In this document: positions 23,961 to 30,573 of the stretch, one piece after another
Layout of the letters: the number at the start of each line of letters is the position of its first letter
Position numbering within the stretch: the stretch's first letter is position 1
Source of the DNA: an uncultured Caulobacter sp.
GTDB taxonomy: Bacteria > Pseudomonadota > Alphaproteobacteria > Caulobacterales > Caulobacteraceae
Direction of reading: 5' to 3'
NCBI GenBank assembly: GCA_937991555.1
Contig: CALKHU010000061.1
Span: forward strand, 1 to 45,005
Length of the DNA: 45,005 bases
The notes under the pieces: model-generated
Told to the model about the DNA's origin: nothing
Database searches by the model: none
Seen by the model: only the letters and a program-made list of their open reading frames with translations
Position numbers and translations under genes: made by a program

Positions 23961-25328
23961 GTGGCCGCACGTCTGCCGAAGGCCTGCATCATCGGCGCGG
24001 GATGCAGCGGGTTCACCACCGCCAAACGCCTGAAGGACGCCGGCGTCCCCTACGACTGCTTCGAGATGTCGGACGATATCGGCGGCACCTGGTACTACAA
24101 GAACCCCAACGGCCTGTCGGCCTGCTACGACAGCCTGCATATCGACACCAGCAAGTGGCGCCTGGCCTTCGAGGACTTCCCGGTGCCGGCGGACTGGCCC
24201 GACTTCCCGCACCACGCCCAGCTGCTGCAGTACTTCAAGGACTACGTCGACCACTTCGGCCTGCGCGAGACGATCACCTTCAACACCGCGGTGGAGAAGG
24301 CGACCCGCAACGCCGAGGGCCTGTGGGAGGTGAAGCTGTCGACCGGCGAGACGCGGCTCTACGACGTGCTGTTCGTCTGCAACGGCCATCACTGGAGCCC
24401 CCGCGTGCCGGAATATCCGGGCGAGTTCGACGGCCCGGCCTTCCACAGCCACTCCTACTGCGATCCGTTCGACCCGGTCGACATGCGCGGCAAGAACATC
24501 GTCGTCGTCGGCATGGGCAACTCGGCGATGGACATCGCCAGCGAGCTCTCGCAGCGCCCGATCGCGAAGAACCTGTGGGTCTCGGCCCGCCGCGGCGTCT
24601 GGGTGATGCCGAAGTACATGAACGGCAAACCGGCCGACAAGACGGCGATGCCGCACTGGATGCCGCGCAAGCTGGGCCTGGCGCTCGCGCGCCGCGCGCT
24701 GAAGAAGACCATCGGCCGGATGGAGGACTATGGCCTGCCGAAGCCCGATCACGAGCCGCTCGAGGCCCATCCCTCGGTCAGCGGCGAGTTCCTGACCCGG
24801 GCCGGCTGCGGCGACATCAAGTTCAAGCCGGCGATCAAGGCCCTGGAGGGCAAGAAGGTCCGCTTCGCCGACGACAGCGTCGAGGACGTCGACGCCATCA
24901 TCTTCGCGACCGGCTACGACATGAAGTTCCCGTTCTTCGACGATCCGGCGCTGGTCCCGGACGCCGACCACCGCCTGCCGCTGTTCAAGCGGATGATGAA
25001 GCCGGGCGTGCCGAACCTGTTCTACATGGCGCTGGCCCAGCCGCTGCCGACGCTGGTCAACTTCGCCGAGCAGCAGTCCAAGCTGGTCGCCGCCTACCTG
25101 ACCGGCCAGTACCTGCCGCCCTCGCGCGAGGAGATGGAGAAGGTCATCGTGAAGGACGAGGCGGTCCACGCCGGCCAGTACTACGCCGCCAAGCGTCACA
25201 CGATCCAGGTCGACTTCGGCATCTACGTCCACGACCTGATGAAGGAGATCGAGCGGGGCGCGAAGCGCGCCGCCGCCGGCGGCAACAGGCTCCCCGTGGA
25301 GGCCCGGGCGGAGGCTGTGAAAGTCTGA
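23961..25328 (+). CDS. Flavin-containing monooxygenase
   Basis: A 455-residue FMO/Baeyer-Villiger type flavoprotein using FAD and NADPH. The FAD loop is CIIGAGCSGFTTAKRL; the IGGTWYYKNP motif follows; the FMO fingerprint appears as FDGPAFHSHSYCDP; the NADPH loop is VVVGMGNSAMDIASEL; and IIFATGYDMKFPFFD is near the C terminus. Substrate is unknown. The start is GTG with GGGAGG 7 nt upstream. It is convergent with a TetR gene, with a 102-bp repeat element exactly filling the gap. Other genes to the right (HCCA-isomerase-like, esterase, quinone reductase) suggest organic-compound degradation. Confidence 0.92.
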   Translation: MAARLPKACIIGAGCSGFTTAKRLKDAGVPYDCFEMSDDIGGTWYYKNPNGLSACYDSLHIDTSKWRLAFEDFPVPADWPDFPHHAQLLQYFKDYVDHFGLRETITFNTAVEKATRNAEGLWEVKLSTGETRLYDVLFVCNGHHWSPRVPEYPGEFDGPAFHSHSYCDPFDPVDMRGKNIVVVGMGNSAMDIASELSQRPIAKNLWVSARRGVWVMPKYMNGKPADKTAMPHWMPRKLGLALARRALKKTIGRMEDYGLPKPDHEPLEAHPSVSGEFLTRAGCGDIKFKPAIKALEGKKVRFADDSVEDVDAIIFATGYDMKFPFFDDPALVPDADHRLPLFKRMMKPGVPNLFYMALAQPLPTLVNFAEQQSKLVAAYLTGQYLPPSREEMEKVIVKDEAVHAGQYYAAKRHTIQVDFGIYVHDLMKEIERGAKRAAAGGNRLPVEARAEAVKV

Positions 25329-25428
25329 TCGGGGACTGCTTGGCGAAGCATAGCTGTCCCCTCGACAGCGTCTGACGGTGTTGTGGGGACAGCAAACGCG
25401 ACTCTGCGAGCCGCTTGATCCAGCCCCC
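25327..25428. repeat. 102-bp three-armed intergenic element, copy A
   Basis: Matches copy B (38320-38421) over 102 ungapped bases with 12 differences. Ends are GGGGACTG and CAG(C/T)CCCC. Inside are three arms: TGCTT-GGCG-AAGCA; a long stem starting CTGTCCCC/GGGGACAG; and a third stem with CAA/TTG and CTC/GAG. It fills the gap between two convergent genes exactly: its first two bases are the last two of the monooxygenase TGA, and its last base is the last base of the TetR stop. No transposase is present. Confidence 0.85.
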
Positions 25429-26075
25429 TACGGCGCGAACGCCCGCAGGAACGCCGCCACGTGAAACTGGCGGTAGCGTTCGCGCTCGGCCTCGTCGCCC
25501 ACCGGCAGCACGTAGCCGACGGTCCCCAGGGTCGACTGCAGGAAGGGCGCGAAGAACAGCCGGGCGACCAGCGCCGGATCGTGTCCCGGGGCGAGCTCGC
25601 CCCTGTCCATCGCGCGCTGGAAGGCCCGGCCGATGGCGACCAGCCCGGGCGCCAGGATCTCCCGGCGCATGAACTCGGCGATCTCCGGCCGCCGCCCGGC
25701 CTCGTCCAGCGCCAGCAGCAGGTATCCGCGGGCGAGGCCGTGGCCCTGGATGCCGGTCATCCGGCGGGAAAAGCCCTCGATGAGATCGGCGATCGGCCCG
25801 TCGTAGCTTTCCATCCAGGCGAACAGCGCCCGGGAGGGGACCGCCAGGTCCTCCTCCAGCAGCGCCTCGATCAGCCGGTCCTTGCCGGGGAAGTAGCGAT
25901 AGACGGCCGGCTTGGTCACCCCGACCGCCGCGGCCACCTCGTCCATGCGCGCGGCTTCGAAGCCCTTCTGCGCGAACAGCGTCCTGGCGGCGTCGAGGAT
26001 CTCGCGCGGGCGGGCGCGGGCGCGTTCGCTGCGCTCGCTGACGGTCGTCGGCCGGCTTCTCGCCTCCCTGGACAT
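25428..26075 (-). CDS. TetR/AcrR family transcriptional regulator
   Basis: A 215-residue repressor-type regulator. The N-terminal helix-turn-helix is REILDAARTLFAQKGFEAAR ... MDEVAAAVGVTKPAVYRYFPGKDRLIEAL (residues ~25-75); the C-terminal ~140 residues form the ligand and dimer domain (TetR_C type with FSRRMTGIQGHGLARGYLLL). It is divergent from the HCCA-isomerase-like gene, with 71 bp between them containing a candidate operator, so it likely controls that gene or operon and itself. Ligand unknown. Confidence 0.9.
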   Translation of the reverse strand: MSREARSRPTTVSERSERARARPREILDAARTLFAQKGFEAARMDEVAAAVGVTKPAVYRYFPGKDRLIEALLEEDLAVPSRALFAWMESYDGPIADLIEGFSRRMTGIQGHGLARGYLLLALDEAGRRPEIAEFMRREILAPGLVAIGRAFQRAMDRGELAPGHDPALVARLFFAPFLQSTLGTVGYVLPVGDEAERERYRQFHVAAFLRAFAP

Positions 26076-26109
26076 GATTCTCCCTCGCCCAATTGCGAAC
26101 CTAGCCCTA

Positions 26110-26121
26110 TACTCGCGGGTA
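26110..26121. promoter_or_regulatory. Candidate TetR operator
   Basis: An interrupted palindrome TAC-TCGCGG-GTA centred in the 71-bp divergent gap between the TetR gene and the HCCA-isomerase-like gene. Position fits an operator acting on both promoters. The palindrome is short, so this is a candidate only. Confidence 0.3.
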
Positions 26122-26146
26122 ACTAAGCAAAAACGGAGGAAGCGCG

Positions 26147-26800
26147 GTGACCCTGAACGTGGATGTCTTCTGGTCGTTCCGCAGTCCGTACTCCTACCTC
26201 GCCACGCCGCAGCTGGTCGCGCTCGAGAAGCAGTACGATCTGAAGGTCCACGTCCGGCCTGTGCTGCCGATCGCCGTGCGCATCGACGGCTTCTTCAAGC
26301 GCGTGAATCCGCTCTGGCCGCCCTACCTGGCGCGCGACATCTACCGTCTCGGCCAGATGCAGGGCACGCCGATCCGCTGGCCGCGGCCGGACCCCATCGT
26401 CATGGATATCGCCACCGGCGAGGTCCCCGCGGACCAGCCCTACATCCACCGCATCACCCGCATGGGCATGGCCGCGGCGGAGGCGGGACGGGGCCTCGAA
26501 TACATTGCCGAGGTCGGCGCTCTGATCTGGTCGGGTTCGACCGACAACTGGCACGAGGGCGACCACCTCGCCGAGGCCGCCGCCCGCGCCGGTCTGGACG
26601 GCGCGGCCCTGGAGCGGCAGGCGGTCGAAGAGGCGGCGCGTCTCGACGCCGCGATCGCGGCCAACCAGACGGCCCTGGAGTCCGCCGGCCACTGGGGGGT
26701 GCCGACCATGGTCTTCGAGGGCGAGCCGTTCTTCGGCCAGGACCGTATCGACGTCCTCCTGTGGCGGATGAAACAGCAGGGCCTGCAATCGCGCGCGTGA
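26147..26800 (+). CDS. 2-hydroxychromene-2-carboxylate isomerase family protein (DsbA-like fold)
   Basis: A 217-residue thioredoxin-fold protein of the HCCA isomerase / GST-kappa group. The N-terminal FWSFRSPYSYLATPQL carries the Ser-Pro-Tyr active-site motif in place of the DsbA CxxC; a helical insert follows (residues ~60-165); and AGHWGVPTMVFEGEPFFGQDRID is the cis-Pro region and C-terminal strand. Known members isomerise 2-hydroxychromene-2-carboxylate in naphthalene degradation with glutathione, but family members in Caulobacterales often lack that pathway. The start is GTG, with CGGAGGA upstream. It is followed by a second TetR gene and an esterase. Confidence 0.87.
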   Translation: MTLNVDVFWSFRSPYSYLATPQLVALEKQYDLKVHVRPVLPIAVRIDGFFKRVNPLWPPYLARDIYRLGQMQGTPIRWPRPDPIVMDIATGEVPADQPYIHRITRMGMAAAEAGRGLEYIAEVGALIWSGSTDNWHEGDHLAEAAARAGLDGAALERQAVEEAARLDAAIAANQTALESAGHWGVPTMVFEGEPFFGQDRIDVLLWRMKQQGLQSRA

Positions 26801-26849
26801 GACATTGAGCGCGCTTGCCTGCGACGGCCCGGCTGATAGCCTGCGCGGG

Positions 26850-27473
26850 ATGAGTCAGGTCGTCGAACTATCCCCGGGCAAGCGCGAGCAGACAAAGGTC
26901 GCCAACCGCCGCGCCATTCTCGACGCCGCCCGCGAGGTCTTCGCCGAGCTCGGCTACGAGTCCGCGACGGTGCGCGACATCATCCGCCGCACCGGGCTCG
27001 CCTCGGGGACCTTCTACAACTACTTCAAGTCGCGCGAGGAGGTCTTCGAGGCCCTCGCCGACGACGGCGCCGCCCGTTTCCGGCCGATCCTGCGCGCCTG
27101 CTGGGAGGCCTCGACCAGTTTCGAAGGCTACCTGCGGGCCGCCATCCAGGCCTACTTCGACTTTCTCGCCGACGAGCACGAGAGCTGGCAGGCCCAGCGA
27201 CCGCGCGGCGAGCGGCACCCCCAGCTTCAGGCCCACACGCCGGAGATGGAGGCCGTGTTCGAGGAGGTGCGGGACGCCTTCCTGCAGGCGATGGAGCACG
27301 ACGCCGCGCCGCGGGTCGACGCCGACTACCTCGCCGGCGCCTGCATCGCGATCGCCCGCGAGATCGGCGACAAGATGCTCGAACGCCGGCCGATCGACAC
27401 GGCCGCGGCCACCGACTTCGCGGTGAAACTGATCCTCGGCGGCCTGCCGGCCCTGCCGCGCACAAGCCCCTGA
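26850..27473 (+). CDS. TetR/AcrR family transcriptional regulator
   Basis: A 207-residue regulator. HTH region: RRAILDAAREVFAELGYESA ... TVRDIIRRTGLASGTFYNYFKSREEVFEAL (residues ~20-65), then a helical effector domain with LRAAIQAYFDFLADEHESWQ. The ATG at 26850 is chosen because MSQVVELSPGKREQT is a normal N terminus; the 15-codon upstream extension looks spurious. It lies 49 bp after the HCCA-isomerase-like gene and 13 bp before the esterase, so it is probably in one operon with them. Confidence 0.9.
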   Translation: MSQVVELSPGKREQTKVANRRAILDAAREVFAELGYESATVRDIIRRTGLASGTFYNYFKSREEVFEALADDGAARFRPILRACWEASTSFEGYLRAAIQAYFDFLADEHESWQAQRPRGERHPQLQAHTPEMEAVFEEVRDAFLQAMEHDAAPRVDADYLAGACIAIAREIGDKMLERRPIDTAAATDFAVKLILGGLPALPRTSP

Positions 27474-27486
27474 ACCGGAGACAGCG

Positions 27487-28533
27487 ATGGCGGATCCCGC
27501 GGTCCAGCGTACGATCCTGAAGGTCCTGCTGTCGTTGCCGACGCCCGTGCTCCGCGCCCTGTCCGGCGGCGGGGTGGTCTACCAGGGCGGCCGCACCCTC
27601 GACCCGCGCTTCCAGTTCATGACCGCCGGCGCCCGGCGCCAGCCGCCGATGTCGTCGCTGACGCCGGAGGAGGCGCGCGCCGCCAGCGCCGCGGGGCTGG
27701 CCCTGATGGCCGGCAGGCCCGAGCCCGGCGTGCGGGTCGAGACGCTGAGCATCGACGGTCCCGGCGGCGCGCTGCGCCTGCGCGCCTACCGCCCGGCCGA
27801 CCAGGACCCGGCGGCGCCGCTGATGGTCTTCGCCCACTTCGGCGGCGGGGTGATCGGCGATCTCGAGACCAGCGACGTCTTCTGCCAGATGCTGGCCCGC
27901 ATCGCCTGCTGCGCGGTGGTGTCGGTCGACTACCGCCTGGCCCCGGAGCACCGCTTCCCCGCGGGCCTGGAGGATGTTCTGGCCGCCTACCGCTGGGCGC
28001 GCGACAACGCAGCCCGTTTCGGCGCGCCCGAGGGCGTCGCCGCGATCGGCGGCGATTCGATGGGCGGCAACTTCGCCGCCATCGTCGCCCAGGAGATGAA
28101 GCGCCTCGGCGAGCCGCAGCCGGCCGTCCAGCTGCTGATCTATCCGGCGGTCGACGTGGCCAGCGAGACCCAGTCGATGACGACCTACGCCGAGGCCTAT
28201 CCGTTGTCGCGTGACACCATGAACTGGTTCATGGGCCACTACATGGCCCCCGACGCCGATCCCGCCGATCCGCGCCTGTCGCCGATCAAGACGGAGGATC
28301 TGTCGGGCCTCGCCCCGGCCGTGGTCGTCACCGCCGGCTTCGACCCGCTGGTCGACCAGGGCGAATGTTACGCCAAGCGGCTGAAGGACGCCGGCGTGCC
28401 GGTGATCTACCGCTGCTACGACAGCCTGGCCCACGGCTTCACCGCCTTCACCGGGGCCGTCCCCACGGCCGACGTCGCCTGTCGCGAGATCGCCGGCTTC
28501 GTCCGCCAGGTCTATGAGGGCAAGCTGGGCTAG
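27487..28533 (+). CDS. Alpha/beta hydrolase, hormone-sensitive-lipase family
   Basis: A 348-residue esterase-like enzyme. The nucleophile is in AIGGDSMGGNFAA; the acid in VVVTAGFDPLVDQG; the His in LAHGFTAFTG. The oxyanion motif HGGG appears as HFGGGVIGD, with Phe in place of the first Gly. The N-terminal ~75 residues form the cap. Substrate is unknown; short-chain esters or lactones are typical. It begins 13 bp after a TetR gene and is likely co-transcribed with it. Confidence 0.9.
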   Translation: MADPAVQRTILKVLLSLPTPVLRALSGGGVVYQGGRTLDPRFQFMTAGARRQPPMSSLTPEEARAASAAGLALMAGRPEPGVRVETLSIDGPGGALRLRAYRPADQDPAAPLMVFAHFGGGVIGDLETSDVFCQMLARIACCAVVSVDYRLAPEHRFPAGLEDVLAAYRWARDNAARFGAPEGVAAIGGDSMGGNFAAIVAQEMKRLGEPQPAVQLLIYPAVDVASETQSMTTYAEAYPLSRDTMNWFMGHYMAPDADPADPRLSPIKTEDLSGLAPAVVVTAGFDPLVDQGECYAKRLKDAGVPVIYRCYDSLAHGFTAFTGAVPTADVACREIAGFVRQVYEGKLG

Positions 28534-28886
28534 CGTCCTCTGAAGGCGGGACTCCCGGGACATATACTGTCGGGACAGGACAGGACATTCGACCCCTTTG
28601 CGAGACATCTCCGGACCGCGCCCGGCGGAATCGCTCCCCCTCGCCGGCGCTCCCGTTAGACTCTTCGTATGGACCGTCGATCAGCCCTTGTCCTCGCCAC
28701 GCGCCGGCCTTCCAGGACCGGACAGGGCGCCCCGAGGGCCGCCGGCAGCCGGAGCCTGTCCGCGCATGTGGCGGTCAGCGACCCTCGAAATGGACGGTCG
28801 CGGGACAGTGAGGACATGATCGCCTCATTCCGGATGACTTCCGGAGCGGAAGTCGGCTCGACTGGCGTCGGAACAGGAGAACGGTG
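28534..28886. other. 353-bp intergenic region without a supported gene
   Basis: No convincing gene on either strand. Short frames (28598-28819 and 28669-28887) are Arg/Ser-rich with no family resemblance and no usable ribosome-binding site. It contains a tandem GGACA-type repeat (about 28571-28588), a few scattered GGACAG/CTGTCC fragments, and a perfect hairpin at 28836-28854 (separate entry). It likely holds the 3' end signals of the esterase operon and the promoter of the quinone oxidoreductase. Confidence 0.6.
28836..28854. promoter_or_regulatory. Perfect 8-bp palindrome upstream of the quinone oxidoreductase
   Basis: GACTTCCG, three bases, CGGAAGTC. It lies 32 bp before the ATG at 28887 and 26 bp before its Shine-Dalgarno sequence. 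There is no U tract, so a regulator operator or a 5' UTR hairpin is more likely than a terminator. Confidence 0.45.
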
Positions 28887-29870
28887 ATGCGCGCGCTGGT
28901 CGTCGAGGAACTGGGGGAGAACTTCGCCGGAACGCGGGTCCGCGAGGTCCCCACGCCCGTCGCCGGGCCGGGCCAGGTGCTGGTCCGCGTCCGCGCCGCC
29001 AGCGTCAACTTCCCCGATCTGCTGATGACGAAGGGCGAATACCAGTTCAAGCCGCCGCTGCCGTTCACGCCGGGGCTGGACCTGTCGGGCGAGATCGCGG
29101 CGCTCGGCGAGGGCGTCACGGGCTGGAGCGTCGGCGACGCGGTGGTCGGCGGGGCCAAGACCGGCGGCTTCGCCGAGTACGCCGTGATGGATCCCCGCGC
29201 CCTCAAGCCCAAGCCGGCGCGGCTGAGCTTCGCCCAGGCCGCCGCCTACGGCGCCGCCTACCTGACGGCCTATGTGGCGCTGGTGCGCCGCGCACGGGTT
29301 GAGCCGGGCGAATGGGTGCTGGTCCACGGCGCGGCGGGGGGCGTGGGTCTGGCCTGCGTGGATCTGGCCAAGGCGCTGGGCTGCAAGGTCATCGCCGCCT
29401 CGGCCTCGGACGAGAAGCTGGCTATCGTGGCGGCGGAGTACGCGCCCGACGCGACGGTCAACGTCACGGGCGGCTTCCGCGACCGGGTGAAGGAAATCAC
29501 CGGCGGGCGCGGGGCGGACGTCATCTACGACCCGGTCGGCGGCGACGTCTTCGACGAGAGCACCCGCTGCATCGCCTTTGACGGCCGGCTGCTGGTCATC
29601 GGCTTCACCTCGGGCCGCATCCCGACCGTCTCGGTCAACATGCCGCTGATCAAGGGCTTCTCGGTGATGGGCGTGCGGGCCGGCGAATACGGCCGCCAGT
29701 TCCCCGAGCGCGGCCGCGAGAACGCCGAGGCGGTCTGGAAGCTGGCCGACGAGGGCGTCATCCGTCCGCGCGTGCACGCCGAGTTTCCGCTCGACCGCTG
29801 GCGCGAGGCCTTCGACCTGCTGGCCGACCGCCAGGTCGTGGGCAAGGCGATCATCCGGCCGGACCTGTAA
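28887..29870 (+). CDS. NADPH:quinone oxidoreductase family protein (zinc-independent MDR)
   Basis: A 327-residue medium-chain reductase. The N-terminal GroES-like domain has SVNFPDLLMTKGEYQFKPPL and PGLDLSGEIAALG; the Rossmann loop is VHGAAGGVGLACVDLAK; VIYDPVGGDVFDE and VGKAIIRPDL are family segments. Zinc ligands are absent, as expected for quinone reductase types. It probably reduces quinones or activated enones with NADPH. ATG at 28887 with AGGAGA 9 nt upstream; a GTG one codon before is less likely. Confidence 0.92.
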   Translation: MRALVVEELGENFAGTRVREVPTPVAGPGQVLVRVRAASVNFPDLLMTKGEYQFKPPLPFTPGLDLSGEIAALGEGVTGWSVGDAVVGGAKTGGFAEYAVMDPRALKPKPARLSFAQAAAYGAAYLTAYVALVRRARVEPGEWVLVHGAAGGVGLACVDLAKALGCKVIAASASDEKLAIVAAEYAPDATVNVTGGFRDRVKEITGGRGADVIYDPVGGDVFDESTRCIAFDGRLLVIGFTSGRIPTVSVNMPLIKGFSVMGVRAGEYGRQFPERGRENAEAVWKLADEGVIRPRVHAEFPLDRWREAFDLLADRQVVGKAIIRPDL

Positions 29871-29879
29871 GGGCTCGGG

Positions 29880-29908
29880 TTGACTCAGGCCCACCCTTCC
29901 CGTATCTC
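29880..29908 (+). promoter_or_regulatory. Sigma-70 promoter of the rpmH-rnpA-yidC-engB operon
   Basis: TTGACT (29880-29885), a 17-bp spacer, then TATCTC (29903-29908). It begins 9 bp after the preceding stop codon. The predicted start, about 29915, gives a ~63-nt leader before the rpmH GTG, containing a CCCCGCG...CGCG-AC-GGGG hairpin. It is the only reasonable promoter in the 107-bp gap. Confidence 0.55.
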
Positions 29909-29977
29909 CCCGCGCTCATCGCGACGGGGCCCGGCTCCGGCGCGCCCTCTGTACGTTACTGACCCTGGAGCTATCCC

Positions 29978-30115
29978 GTGAGCAAGCGGACCTTTCAGCC
30001 CTCGCGTCTCGTGCGCAAGCGCCGTCACGGCTTCCGTACGCGGATGTCGACCAAGAACGGCGCCAAGATCGTCGCCCGTCGTCGCGCCAAGGGCCGCAAG
30101 CGCCTGACCGCCTAG
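29978..30115 (+). CDS. rpmH: 50S ribosomal protein L34
   Basis: A 45-residue very basic protein of the large ribosomal subunit: GTG start, then SKRTFQPSRLVRKRRHG, FRTRMSTKNGAKIVARRRAK and GRKRLTA to the TAG at 30113-30115. This is the standard L34 sequence. A GGAG lies 9 nt upstream of the GTG. rnpA follows after 48 bp; the rpmH-rnpA-yidC order is nearly universal. Confidence 0.97.
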   Translation: MSKRTFQPSRLVRKRRHGFRTRMSTKNGAKIVARRRAKGRKRLTA

Positions 30116-30163
30116 TAAAGGCTGGTCTAGTCCCCATCTGCGTCTGAACGACGGGACCGGGAC

Positions 30164-30565
30164 GTGGATGCAACCCCGAAAATCGAGCGTATGCGCAAGC
30201 GGCCGGAGTTTCTCCTGGCCGCTCAAGCGCGTTTCGTGTCGCGCGGCGCGGTGGTGATCCAGCGCCGCGACCGCGCCGACGGCGACCCCGTCATGCGCTC
30301 CGGCTTCACGGCCACGAAGAAGGTCGGCGGGGCCGTTGTGCGCAACCGCTGCAAGCGCCGGCTGCGCGAGGCGGCCCGGGCCCTGCTGCCGACCCATGGC
30401 GTCGCCGGCTCGGACTATGTGTTCATCGCCCGGGGCGGCACGGCGACGCGCCCCTGGGACCGTCTCCTTGACGATGTGAAAAGCGCGCTGATAAGGCTCG
30501 CGGCCGATCCAGACTCCGCGCCGGCGCCCACAGGCGCGGCCTCCGATCCCTCCCGTTCCGGTTAG
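30164..30565 (+). CDS. rnpA: Ribonuclease P protein component
   Basis: A 133-residue protein subunit of RNase P, which matures tRNA 5' ends. The RNA-binding signature is VRNRCKRRLREAARALLP, preceded by FTATKKVGGAVV, with YVFIARGGTATRPWDRLLDDV near the end. The C-terminal ~20 residues (PDSAPAPTGAASDPSRSG) are low-complexity. The start is GTG at 30164; MRKRPEFLLAA nine codons in is an alternative. yidC follows after 8 bp; the YidD gene often found between them is missing. Confidence 0.94.
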   Translation: MDATPKIERMRKRPEFLLAAQARFVSRGAVVIQRRDRADGDPVMRSGFTATKKVGGAVVRNRCKRRLREAARALLPTHGVAGSDYVFIARGGTATRPWDRLLDDVKSALIRLAADPDSAPAPTGAASDPSRSG

Positions 30566-30573
30566 CCCGCTTC

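Noticed and set aside
28669..28887. A 72-codon frame in the 353-bp gap
   Set aside because: No ribosome-binding site, low-complexity Arg/Ser/Gly composition, and overlap with the start of the quinone reductase gene.
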